Assembly: GCA_041622675.1 (NCBI GenBank)
Contig: JBFJYH010000028.1
Coordinates: forward strand, 1-35,571
Length of the DNA stretch: 35,571 nt
From: Reddybacter sp041622675
Lineage (GTDB): Bacteria; Pseudomonadota; Gammaproteobacteria; Pseudomonadales; Porticoccaceae
Direction of reading: 5' to 3'
Position numbers and translations under genes: made by a program. Below, piece by piece: positions 8,126 to 15,906 of the stretch. Each line of letters opens with the position of its first letter. Within the stretch, counting starts at the first letter, position 1. The notes beneath the pieces are model-generated. The model did not search any database, had not been told where the DNA came from, and was given only the letters and a program-made list of their open reading frames with translations.

Positions 8126-9598
8126 ATGAGCGAACCAAAACTCAACCTCCTGGATTTTTCTAACAGCTCAATTAAAACACTACACACAGCATGGTTTGCC
8201 TTCTTCCTGACCTTTGTGATGTGGTTTTCCCATGCACCCATGAAGCCATTCATTATCGCCGCATTTGACATGAGTAATGCCCAGTGGAAGGCCCTGCTCA
8301 TACTCAATGTTGCGCTGACGATTCCAGCTAGAATTGTAATCGGCATTATGGTCGACAAACTCGGGCCAAGAATTGTTTATAGTGTGCTATTGGCTGCCTC
8401 CGCCTTCTTATGCTGGGGCTTTGCCTTCGCACAAACTTACGAACAGCTTGCCTTATTCCGCTTCCTCTGCGGCTTTATTGGTGCTGGGTTTGTGATTGGC
8501 ATTCGACTCGTTGGCGAGTGGTTTCCCGCCAAAACCGTCGGCCTGGCCGAGGGGATTTACGGCGGCTGGGGTAACTTTGGCTCTGCCGCTGCAGCCTGGA
8601 CCTTACCCGCTGTTGCCGCCTACCTTTACGGTGGCGACGACGGCTGGCGCTATGCTATTGCGACCACAGGTGGCGTCGCTTTTCTCTACAGCTTTTTCTT
8701 TTACAAAACCGCCCGCAATACGCCAAAGGGCTCTACCTATTTTAAGCCTAAAAAATCCGGTGGCCTGGAGGTATCCAACAAACGTGACTTCTACCTTTAT
8801 GTGGCCATGAATGTGCCCATGTATCTGGCATTAGCGGTATTGGCATGGAAACTTTCGTCCCCCGCTATAGGTCTGCTGACAGAGACCTATACCCAAATTA
8901 TTTGGTTTATCTTATTTGCATTGTTTAACTTCCAAATCTACCAAATTTATCAGGTCAACAAGGAACATCTTGAGCATAGCCTGCCTGAAATCGAACAATA
9001 CAAATTTAAACAAGTGGCCATTCTCGACTGGGCCTATTTTGTTACCTTTGGTTCCGAGCTAGCGGTAGTGTCTATGCTACCGGCCTTTTTTATGGAGACC
9101 TTTGACCTCTCGCCGGTGAAGGCGGGCCTACTCGGTGGTGCATTTGCGATTATGAATTTAGTTGCTCGCCCTGGCGGTGGCTATCTCTCCGACAAATTCG
9201 GGCGCAAGAAAACCATGTCCATTTTGATAGGCGGTTTAACCATTGGCTATCTGATTTTGTCGACCGTTGGAAGTACCTGGAGCATTGCTCTCGCCGTAAT
9301 GGCTGTCATGTTCTGCTCTTTCTTTGTGCAAGCTGGAGAAGGCGCCGTGTTTGCCATGGTGCCCTTGGTTAAACGCCGCATGACAGGGCAGATTGCGGGC
9401 ATGGTTGGTGCCTATGGCAACGTCGGTGGCGTGACTTTTCTCACCGTGTACTCCTTCGTCGATACCTCGACATTTTTTATGATTATTGCCGCAGCCGCTG
9501 CCACCTGCCTAGTACTTGTGCAGTTTATTGAAGAGCCCAAAGGCCATATGCATGAAGTACTACCCGACGGGACTGTGGAATTAATTGAGGTGTCTTAA
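8126..9598 (+). CDS. NarK-type (NNP family) nitrate/nitrite MFS transporter
   Basis: Inner-membrane major facilitator of 490 residues with about twelve hydrophobic segments. It carries features of the nitrate/nitrite porter family: the loop motif MVDKLGPR after helix 2, the arginine-bearing helix IGIRLVGEWFPAKTVGLAEG followed by the glycine-rich GGWGNFGSA, and in the second half an AGEGAVFAMVPLVKRRMTG stretch with GAYGNVGG. These correspond to the two nitrate-signature regions and the conserved arginines of NarK. The central loop is extended and charged (about residues 265-295). No nitrate or nitrite reductase is in the window, so the assimilatory or respiratory role is unclear. A 290-base upstream gap separates it from the ligase gene, so it likely has its own promoter. 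A strong terminator follows. Confidence 0.85.
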   Translation: MSEPKLNLLDFSNSSIKTLHTAWFAFFLTFVMWFSHAPMKPFIIAAFDMSNAQWKALLILNVALTIPARIVIGIMVDKLGPRIVYSVLLAASAFLCWGFAFAQTYEQLALFRFLCGFIGAGFVIGIRLVGEWFPAKTVGLAEGIYGGWGNFGSAAAAWTLPAVAAYLYGGDDGWRYAIATTGGVAFLYSFFFYKTARNTPKGSTYFKPKKSGGLEVSNKRDFYLYVAMNVPMYLALAVLAWKLSSPAIGLLTETYTQIIWFILFALFNFQIYQIYQVNKEHLEHSLPEIEQYKFKQVAILDWAYFVTFGSELAVVSMLPAFFMETFDLSPVKAGLLGGAFAIMNLVARPGGGYLSDKFGRKKTMSILIGGLTIGYLILSTVGSTWSIALAVMAVMFCSFFVQAGEGAVFAMVPLVKRRMTGQIAGMVGAYGNVGGVTFLTVYSFVDTSTFFMIIAAAAATCLVLVQFIEEPKGHMHEVLPDGTVELIEVS

Positions 9599-9624
9599 AC
9601 CCTTTTAACGAACAGAACTTAACA

Positions 9625-9662
9625 ACAAGGCTGGGCTTACTTTATCGCAAGCCCAGCCTTGT
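9625..9662. terminator. Strong bidirectional intrinsic terminator
   Basis: A perfect 14-bp stem (ACAAGGCTGGGCTT with AAGCCCAGCCTTGT) around a 10-base loop lies between the convergent NarK-type and TauE genes. Only short T-rich stretches flank it, but its position and stability fit a shared terminator. Confidence 0.8.
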
Positions 9663-9672
9663 ATTCATCATC

Positions 9673-10479
9673 TCAAATGACCGAAAACAGCATTTTAAGA
9701 CCCAGCGCCACAAGTAGAATTGCAAATATTTTTTTCAACGCAGGCACCGGTAATCGATGCGCCATTCGTGCGCCAAATGGCGCCGTAAAAAAACTCACCA
9801 CAGATATCGACAACACGGCGGGCAAGTAAATAAAGCCAAAGGTGTAATTTTCAGGCGAAGAGTGCGCCCAGCCATTGACGACATAGCCCAGTGTCCCGGC
9901 AATAGAAATTGGCAAGCCAATAGCGGCGGAAGTACCAATAGCCTTGCGGACGTCGACATTCTGCCAGGTGAGAAAGGGCACGGTTAAAGAGCCGCCGCCA
10001 ATGGACACCAGCGCCGATATAGCACCGATCCCCGAGCCCGCCGCTAGCAGCCCCGTCGCGCCCGCTAATTCCCTGCTAGGTTTAGACTTTTTATCGAGAA
10101 ACATTTGCACGGCTACAACGCTCATAAAAACAGCAAAAAACAGGGCCAAATGTACCGAACTTATATTTTTAGCCACAAAGGTCGCCAGAAACGTTCCGAC
10201 AATAATACCCGGCGTGACAGCCCTGACCACAGGCCAAAGTACACCGCCATTGTGGTGATGCGCACGCATACTAGAAAAGGAAGTCGCGATAATAGAGGCC
10301 ATAGAGGTACCCAGAGCCAAATGCACCACTTGTTCAACCGGCACGCCCTGAAGTAAAAATATCGTGGTAAGTGCGGGGACCATAATACCGCCACCACCAA
10401 TACCCAATAGCCCCGCCATAAAACCGACAACAGCACCAAGTAAAAGAAAGCAGATCAGCCATTGAGGATCTAACATCAT
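9673..10479 (-). CDS. TauE/SafE-family anion permease
   Basis: Inner-membrane protein of 268 residues, the usual length, with about eight hydrophobic segments. The two-repeat architecture typical of TauE/SafE (DUF81) proteins is visible: GFMAGLLGIGGGGIMVP near residues 18-35, and the second copy SGIGAISALVSIGGGSLTVPFL near 147-168. Members export sulfite, sulfoacetate or related organosulfur anions, or take up small carboxylates. Nothing here identifies the substrate. Two adjacent ATGs occur at the start; AGGGTGAAAG precedes them. It is separated from radA by about 40 bases on the same strand, so read-through from radA is possible, and it is closed by the shared terminator. Confidence 0.88.
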   Translation of the reverse strand: MMLDPQWLICFLLLGAVVGFMAGLLGIGGGGIMVPALTTIFLLQGVPVEQVVHLALGTSMASIIATSFSSMRAHHHNGGVLWPVVRAVTPGIIVGTFLATFVAKNISSVHLALFFAVFMSVVAVQMFLDKKSKPSRELAGATGLLAAGSGIGAISALVSIGGGSLTVPFLTWQNVDVRKAIGTSAAIGLPISIAGTLGYVVNGWAHSSPENYTFGFIYLPAVLSISVVSFFTAPFGARMAHRLPVPALKKIFAILLVALGLKMLFSVI

Positions 10480-10519
10480 TCTTTCACCCTATTCACACGA
10501 CCCAGACCGCCTGCCACCA

Positions 10520-11896
10520 CTAAAACCCAGCAACGTCGAGCGCCTCACTCAACTTGTGCACCGCTATCACCTCCATACCGGCAATTGGCTGGCGCGGTGC
10601 ATTGCCCGCCGGGACGATGGCCCGTTTAAAACCGTGCTTGGCGGCCTCGCGTAAACGCTCCTGGCCACTGGGTACCGCGCGAATTTCTCCGGCCAGTCCA
10701 ACCTCACCAAAAGCCATTAAATCGCGGGACAACGGACTGTCGCGAAAGCTGGAGACCACGGCCAGCACCAAGGCCAAATCGGCACTCGGTTCGAGGACTT
10801 TGACGCCGCCCACTACGTTCACAAAAACGTCTTGGTCACCGACCATCAGCCCTCCATGGCGATGGAGCACCGCCAGTAACATGGCCAACCGATTTTGGTC
10901 GAGGCCCACAGTAATGCGCCTGGGGTTGCCAAAGCTACTGTCGTCGACCAGAGCCTGCAATTCCACCAAAAGTGGTCGAGTACCCTCCCAGACCACCATC
11001 ACCACGCTGCCTGAGGCTATCTCTTCACCGCGCTGGAGAAATATCGCCGAAGGGTTGGCCACTTCCTTTAAACCCTGCTCGGTCATGGCAAACACACCCA
11101 GCTCATTGACGGCACCAAAGCGGTTTTTGTGGCTGCGCAAGGTGCGAAAACGGGTGTCGGCAGAACCTTCGAGCATCAGAGAGCAATCGATCATATGCTC
11201 CAACACTTTCGGCCCCGCCAGCGAACCCTCTTTCGTGACGTGGCCCACCAGCAGCAAAATAATTCCGCTCTGTTTCGCCAAACGAATTAACAGGGCCGCA
11301 CTCTCGCGCACTTGGGAGACACTACCCGGCGCCGAGCTAATATCTTCGCAGTGCATCACTTGAATGGAGTCGACAACCAGTACTTTCGGTTGCTGGCGCA
11401 GGGCTGTGGCACATACGGTCTCGGCGGAGGTTTCAGCCATAATATTGACCTTGGTGGTCGGCAGGCCCAAGCGTTTGGCGCGCATCGCCACCTGCTGAGG
11501 TGACTCTTCACCAGTGACATACAAGCATTTATGCCCCTCGGCGAGATGACACAGAGTTTGCAGTAAAAGTGTACTTTTACCGGCCCCCGGTTCACCGCCA
11601 ATTAATACGCAACTTCCCGTCACCAGGCCACCACCGAGCACCAAATCGAGCTCACTCGCACCGGTGGTTATGCGGGGCAGCTCATCGATTTCAATATCGG
11701 ACAGTAGATTGACATCGGCATCGGCAGCACCGGCATATCCCGCCCGACCACCCGATGCAGAAGGTTTGGCAACGGCCAGGCGCACCTCGCTGAGGGTATT
11801 CCAAGCGTGGCATTCACTACACTGACCCTGCCATTTTGTGTAATCTGCGCCACAGTCGTTGCAAACGAATGCTGAGCTTTTCTTTTTTGCCACCGA
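10520..11896 (-). CDS. radA: DNA repair protein RadA (branch migration helicase)
   Basis: RecA-like ATPase that promotes branch migration in recombinational repair. About 458 residues. It has an N-terminal C4 zinc finger (CNDCG...CSECH), Walker A in GGEPGAGKST, the RadA-specific motif KNRFGA in the middle, and a C-terminal Lon-protease-like domain (SADLALVLAVVSS, FGEVGLAGEIR). I chose the GTG at 11896 (start VAKKK, like the MAKAPK start of E. coli RadA) because AGGTGG lies about seven bases upstream. A GTG three codons earlier (11905) would have an SD only two bases away. It is divergent from the DnaT-like gene across about 150 bases, which must hold both promoters. Confidence 0.96.
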   Translation of the reverse strand, partial: SVAKKKSSAFVCNDCGADYTKWQGQCSECHAWNTLSEVRLAVAKPSASGGRAGYAGAADADVNLLSDIEIDELPRITTGASELDLVLGGGLVTGSCVLIGGEPGAGKSTLLLQTLCHLAEGHKCLYVTGEESPQQVAMRAKRLGLPTTKVNIMAETSAETVCATALRQQPKVLVVDSIQVMHCEDISSAPGSVSQVRESAALLIRLAKQSGIILLLVGHVTKEGSLAGPKVLEHMIDCSLMLEGSADTRFRTLRSHKNRFGAVNELGVFAMTEQGLKEVANPSAIFLQRGEEIASGSVVMVVWEGTRPLLVELQALVDDSSFGNPRRITVGLDQNRLAMLLAVLHRHGGLMVGDQDVFVNVVGGVKVLEPSADLALVLAVVSSFRDSPLSRDLMAFGEVGLAGEIRAVPSGQERLREAAKHGFKRAIVPAGNAPRQPIAGMEVIAVHKLSEALDVAGF

Positions 11897-12049
11897 CTGC
11901 ACCACCTGTTACCGAGAGCCCGCATCCTACCGTGCCTGCTGCGGTGGGACAATCGCTGCTAGGCGCCGCTCGAATAATAACGTTTAGATACAGGCTTTCC
12001 GCGCTTCACCAGATGCGCCAAGGCGGAGCAAATCTGCTAGAGTGGCGCC

Positions 12050-13234
12050 ATGTCATTGATCCCCGAAACACCTCTACTTTTCTACCCCCAGCTCGCTGTT
12101 GCCCTGGGGCTTGAAGAGGCTATCATGGTGCAAACACTGCGAGCCTTTCTCACCCAGTCTGAAGCCGAGAACCAGCATGGTTTTGCCTGGTGTGAAATCA
12201 ATGCCGATAAGTTATTACAAACCCTGCCCTTCTGGCAGGCAGCTGATATTCAACGCATAACCAATAATCTGCGCGAGCAGGGTATTTTACTGATCGGTGC
12301 CCAGAGCTTTCAAACGGGCGGGCGATTTCGCTTCGCCATTAACGAGCGCGATAACAGCGCTATATCTGTACCAATAAGCGCACCTTCTTCGCAAAAGGCA
12401 GCCTTGTCTGCAGCTTCATTGCAACCGTCACCAGCGGCTTCCACCCCTGTCTCTTCTGCTCCCGCACAACGCCCGCAAGCAATGGCGAAGGGTTGGCAAC
12501 CAGAAAACGACCTGCTCGCGCAACTCGCCCAATACGGTATTCCCCAGGATTTCGCTCTGGAACAGGTCGGTGAGTTTGTCACCTACTGGACCGAGCGCAA
12601 CGAGCCTCGCTACAGTTGGGGCTCGCGCTATCTCAAGCACGTGCTGCGACTCTGGCGTAAGCAAGAAACACGTAGTGCGCGCCAGAGCAAAGAGGTCGCC
12701 ATGAGTGAAGACTGGCAGCCCAGCGCCGATGCACTAGATATTCTCACCGTATCAGCCGGTATTAATCGCAACTTTGTGGAAGATGCAATCCCCGAGTTCA
12801 TCCTCTATTGGCAGGAACGAGGCACCCACTCCAGCACCTGGAATTCGCGTTTTATTCAACACATTAAGCGCCAGTGGGCGAGCTACACTCACACCTTGCA
12901 AATGGACACCACGCCGCGGCCCATTAGCAACAACTGGCAACCCGACGAAACCGTGTTCGACATCCTACAAATGGGTAACATCGACCGGCAATTCGCACAG
13001 AACCTGGTGCCTGAATTCATTATCTACTGGCGAGACAGCGGCCACCTTGTCAGCTCCTGGAATACCAAGTTCCTGCAGTTCGCGAAAAAACAATGGGCCT
13101 ATACCCACCAACAGGCGGCAAACACCGCCACCACAATGACACAGAGCCATGGCAAACAAAGACCTGATCGACCAAGCAGTACACGACATCGAAACATCGC
13201 AGACGAGCTCGGCGACCGCAGCTGGGCAAACTAA
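12050..13234 (+). CDS. DnaT-like primosomal protein with three tandem DnaT C-terminal-type repeats
   Basis: A 394-residue protein with a helical, winged-helix-like N-terminal domain (about 1-100; YPQLAVALGLEEAIMVQTL, then LPFWQAADIQRITNNLREQGIL). A low-complexity Ala/Ser/Pro linker (about 104-145) follows, then three copies of a 55-residue unit starting WQP and ending [LQ]W: 149-202, 222-276 and 296-349. Each has the pattern EF..YW followed about 10 residues later by SW(G/N)S(R/K)(Y/F), characteristic of the E. coli DnaT C-terminal domain that binds ssDNA and helps load DnaB at restarted forks. E. coli DnaT has one such unit. The last 86 bases overlap the next gene in another frame. A role in replication restart or helicase loading is inferred from family and neighbour; the family match is from memory. 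Confidence 0.82.
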   Translation: MSLIPETPLLFYPQLAVALGLEEAIMVQTLRAFLTQSEAENQHGFAWCEINADKLLQTLPFWQAADIQRITNNLREQGILLIGAQSFQTGGRFRFAINERDNSAISVPISAPSSQKAALSAASLQPSPAASTPVSSAPAQRPQAMAKGWQPENDLLAQLAQYGIPQDFALEQVGEFVTYWTERNEPRYSWGSRYLKHVLRLWRKQETRSARQSKEVAMSEDWQPSADALDILTVSAGINRNFVEDAIPEFILYWQERGTHSSTWNSRFIQHIKRQWASYTHTLQMDTTPRPISNNWQPDETVFDILQMGNIDRQFAQNLVPEFIIYWRDSGHLVSSWNTKFLQFAKKQWAYTHQQAANTATTMTQSHGKQRPDRPSSTRHRNIADELGDRSWAN

Positions 13235-13796
13235 AGACGACGCTCTGGTCGACACCATCAACCAGGTCTTCGCCCTGTTTCGCATCAATTATCACAACCA
13301 GTTTTACGCGGCGTTTAACGACACGTCTCTTCTCAATCAGGCGAAACGTCTATGGCTCGATGCCCTACGTGATTACCCCGTAGAATATATTTTACTGGGT
13401 GCCCGGCAAATTATTGAGCAATCGGAGTACCTCCCGACCCTGCAAAAAATGATCAGCAGCTGCGACGAGCAGGGCTCACGTATTGGTCTGCCCACCCCTC
13501 ACGATGCTTATTTACAAGCTTGCATGGCCCCCCATCCCAAAGCAGCACAGCGATGGACACACCCTGCCGTCTATTTTGCAGGTCAAAAAACCGGTTGGTT
13601 TGACCTTGAAAACCAGAACGAGAAAACCACCTGGCCCATTTTCAAACGCCATTACGAAGAGCTCCGCCGAAAGGTTTTATGGGGTGAAAAGCTGGAGATA
13701 GACGTTCCCCCAGAATTGCCCCCACCCGGCAAGCCTCCTTCAAAAGAAGAGCGCCTCAAGCAAATGCAGGCGCTGCGTAAGAAACTTGATTTATAA
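13149..13796 (+). CDS. Phage lambda P-like helicase-loading protein
   Basis: A 215-residue protein whose central part resembles the replication protein P family of lambdoid phages and its chromosomal homologues: INQVFALFRINYHNQF, then AKRLWLDALRDYP, and SEYLPTLQKMISSC near residues 90-103. Lambda P loads the DnaB replicative helicase at an origin. The C-terminus is Pro/Lys-rich and charged (ELPPPGKPPSKEERL), typical of a flexible tail. The ATG at 13149 lies inside the DnaT-like gene, with no strong SD, so coupling by termination-reinitiation is likely. The only other upstream starts would cut into the conserved region. No phage structural, integrase or repressor gene is nearby, so this looks like a resident chromosomal pair. 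Substitution for DciA/DnaC is a hypothesis. Confidence 0.75.
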   Translation: MANKDLIDQAVHDIETSQTSSATAAGQTKDDALVDTINQVFALFRINYHNQFYAAFNDTSLLNQAKRLWLDALRDYPVEYILLGARQIIEQSEYLPTLQKMISSCDEQGSRIGLPTPHDAYLQACMAPHPKAAQRWTHPAVYFAGQKTGWFDLENQNEKTTWPIFKRHYEELRRKVLWGEKLEIDVPPELPPPGKPPSKEERLKQMQALRKKLDL

Positions 13797-13859
13797 ATCC
13801 CGATTAAAATTCGCCCCACAAAATTCAAATAAAACTTTTAACCACTACGGAGAAAAACC

Positions 13860-14606
13860 ATGAACTCACAACAAATTGCCTTAGTCACCGGGGGCGCCAG
13901 AGGCATAGGTGAAGCTATTTGCCGCGTACTCGCCGACGCCGGACACAAGGTGGTCGTCACTGATATCGCTGCCAGCGCCGCACAAAATCTAGCCTCAGAA
14001 ATTGGCGGCTTGGCGGTTGAAATGGATGTTACCAATGCAGTTTCAGTCAACGCAGCAGCAGTGTATATTAAAGAGCAAATTGGGGATCCCACCATCGTCG
14101 TCAACAATGCTGGTTGGGATAACCTGATGCCCTTTCTCGACACGGACGAAGAATTTCAGGAAAAGGTCATCGCCATCAATTACGCTGGCCCTGTGCGAGT
14201 TTGTCGCGCCTTTTTACCCGGTTTAGTTGCCAATGGTAGTGGCCGCATTATTAATATCGCCTCCGATGCAGGGCGCATTGGCTCCGCCTTAGAGGCTATT
14301 TACTCCGGCACTAAAGGCGGTTTAATTGCCTTTTCAAAAACCCTTGCGCGAGAATACGCACGCAATCAAATTACCGTTAACAGTGTGTGTCCGGGGTTAA
14401 CCGACACACCACTAATTGACGAAATTACCGCCATCAATCCCATTGCCGGGAGAGGTATAAACGCCATTCAAAAGTCGCTGCCTCTGGGCCGCATGGGGCA
14501 ACCAGAAGATATCGCCCACACCGTGAGTTTTCTCGCTTCAGAACAGGCGGGTTATGTCACGGGGCAGACCATTTCTGTGAGTGGTGGCGTATCAATGGCA
14601 GGCTAA
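13860..14606 (+). CDS. SDR-family dehydrogenase, BadH-like
   Basis: NAD(P)-dependent short-chain dehydrogenase, 248 residues. The cofactor motif TGGARGIG is at residues 10-17, NNAG at 82-85, and the catalytic set Ser135 / Tyr148 / Lys152 (NIASDAGRIG...IYSGTKGG). The C-terminal LGRMGQPEDIA...YVTGQTISVSGG is complete. The NNAGWD and NIASDAGR(I/V)GS segments resemble BadH, the 2-hydroxycyclohexanecarboxyl-CoA dehydrogenase of the reductive benzoate/cyclohexanecarboxylate pathway, but general 3-oxoacyl reductases are close relatives. A good SD (GGAG) precedes the ATG. No ring-cleavage genes are adjacent, so the specific substrate is unproven. It ends at a perfect-stem terminator. Confidence 0.88.
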   Translation: MNSQQIALVTGGARGIGEAICRVLADAGHKVVVTDIAASAAQNLASEIGGLAVEMDVTNAVSVNAAAVYIKEQIGDPTIVVNNAGWDNLMPFLDTDEEFQEKVIAINYAGPVRVCRAFLPGLVANGSGRIINIASDAGRIGSALEAIYSGTKGGLIAFSKTLAREYARNQITVNSVCPGLTDTPLIDEITAINPIAGRGINAIQKSLPLGRMGQPEDIAHTVSFLASEQAGYVTGQTISVSGGVSMAG

Positions 14607-14620
14607 AGCAGCCTGAAACA

Positions 14621-14656
14621 AATACGCCCGAGATATCAAAATATCTCGGGCGTATT
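14621..14656. terminator. Perfect 16-bp stem intrinsic terminator (bidirectional)
   Basis: AATACGCCCGAGATAT pairs with ATATCTCGGGCGTATT around a 4-base CAAA loop. It sits between the convergent SDR and GlsB-type genes, and A/T-rich arms at the base provide weak U-tracts in both directions. Confidence 0.88.
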
Positions 14657-14692
14657 GATTGAGAAAATCAGAATAAGTACCAACAAACGCAA

Positions 14693-14944
14693 TTATTCAC
14701 TAGCGACTTTGTTATAAACAAACACCAATAACAAGGTACCCAACACGCCAACCACAATGCTTAAGATACCAAAACCTCCCGTCGCGCCAAGTGCCAGAAG
14801 AGCCACAAGCCCACGGCCCAACATGGCACCGACGACACCCAATAGCACTGTGGCGATCATACTATCCGGCATTTTATCCGGCATTAGCCACTTCGCCACA
14901 TAACCTGCTACAGCACCTAAAACGAGCCACGAAAGAATACCCAT
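14693..14944 (-). CDS. GlsB/YeaQ/YmgE-family stress-associated membrane protein
   Basis: An 83-residue, very hydrophobic protein with three predicted membrane helices. It shows the family pattern: GxxAGxxAKWLMP early, a second glycine-rich helix (TVLLGVVGAMLGR), and a final hydrophobic helix. Members are linked to general stress responses in Gram-negatives and to envelope stress (GlsB) in enterococci; the molecular function is not known. The ATG at 14944 is chosen because AGGAGAT precedes it by five bases; a longer frame to 14965 has no SD. It is convergent with the SDR across the terminator and about 140 bases from the upstream MscS gene, so probably separately transcribed. Confidence 0.88.
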   Translation of the reverse strand: MGILSWLVLGAVAGYVAKWLMPDKMPDSMIATVLLGVVGAMLGRGLVALLALGATGGFGILSIVVGVLGTLLLVFVYNKVASE

Positions 14945-15084
14945 TACAATCTCCTGTGTGATCAATAAGACGGCTATCTAGAGCCATGATAATAGCTCAA
15001 ATGAGCTGGTAGATGCGCCTAGCCCCTATCCGAAATAAACCAGATCCTAAAGTAAGCTCCCCTTCCAATTCATCTACACTTGTC

Positions 15085-15906
15085 TCAAGTTTCGATTTTA
15101 TGGAGATGAACATCTTGCTGAGGATATGGGATTGACAGACCTTCCTCGTCGAAACGCTTTTTAACTGCTTCATTCAAAGCAAAGTAGACACCCCAGTAAT
15201 CGGCACTTTTCACCCAGGGGCGAACGGCAAAATTAACACTGCTATCAGCTAGTTCAGCGACAGCAATCAAGGGGGCAGGATCTTTCAATATACGTTCATC
15301 CGCATTAACAATTTCCTCAAGTACCTGCTTGGCTTTATTGAGATCATCGTTGTAACCGATAGCCATCACCAGATCTACACGGCGGGTCTCATTGGCGGAA
15401 TAATTGGTGATAACCCCGCCTAAAATGGAGGCATTTGGCACGATAATTTTCTTATTATCACCCGTTTTCATTTCAGTGGTGAAAATCATGATATTTTCAA
15501 CCACACCTGCTGTCCCAGCCATTTCAACGTAGTCACCAATTTTAAATGGCTTAAAAATAATGATTAAAACACCTGCGGCAAAATTGGACAACGAGCCCTG
15601 CATTGCCAGACCAATTGCCAAACCTGCGGCACCGACAATGGCCACAAAGGAAGCCGTTTGAATGCCCACCTGACCCAAAGCGGCAATCACCACGAAAATT
15701 AACAGCGCGTAATACACCAAGCTGGAGGTAAATTTTACCAGTGCCGTATCAACTGCTCGGCTCACCATCATTCTTTTAGCGGCATCTCCCAGCTTTCTTG
15801 CTACCCATTTACCAATCACAAATATCGCCAGAGCGGCAATGATTTTCACACCGTATAAAGTTAACCAGCCAATAAGGGTGGCAAAACCCGATTCCATATT
15901 TTCCAT
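15085..15906 (-). CDS. mscS: Small-conductance mechanosensitive channel, MscS family
   Basis: Inner-membrane tension-gated channel that releases osmolytes on hypo-osmotic shock. At 273 residues it is close to E. coli MscS (286). Two N-terminal membrane helices lead to the glycine/alanine-rich pore helix (VGAAGLAIGLAMQGSLSNFAAGVLI, about residues 90-114). The conserved KPFKIGDYVE beta-domain follows, then VPNASILGGVITNYS, and a C-terminal alpha/beta domain ending in IPYPQQDVH. All expected blocks are present. The ATG start at 15906 has a modest SD region (AGGAGTATCAGTA). It is followed by the GlsB-type gene in the same direction, so both may serve envelope/osmotic stress. Confidence 0.95.
   Translation of the reverse strand: MENMESGFATLIGWLTLYGVKIIAALAIFVIGKWVARKLGDAAKRMMVSRAVDTALVKFTSSLVYYALLIFVVIAALGQVGIQTASFVAIVGAAGLAIGLAMQGSLSNFAAGVLIIIFKPFKIGDYVEMAGTAGVVENIMIFTTEMKTGDNKKIIVPNASILGGVITNYSANETRRVDLVMAIGYNDDLNKAKQVLEEIVNADERILKDPAPLIAVAELADSSVNFAVRPWVKSADYWGVYFALNEAVKKRFDEEGLSIPYPQQDVHLHKIET

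Noticed and set aside
12050..13796. Interpretation as an integrated prophage
   Set aside because: No integrase, repressor, terminase or capsid gene and no flanking attachment repeats were seen; neighbours are housekeeping genes.
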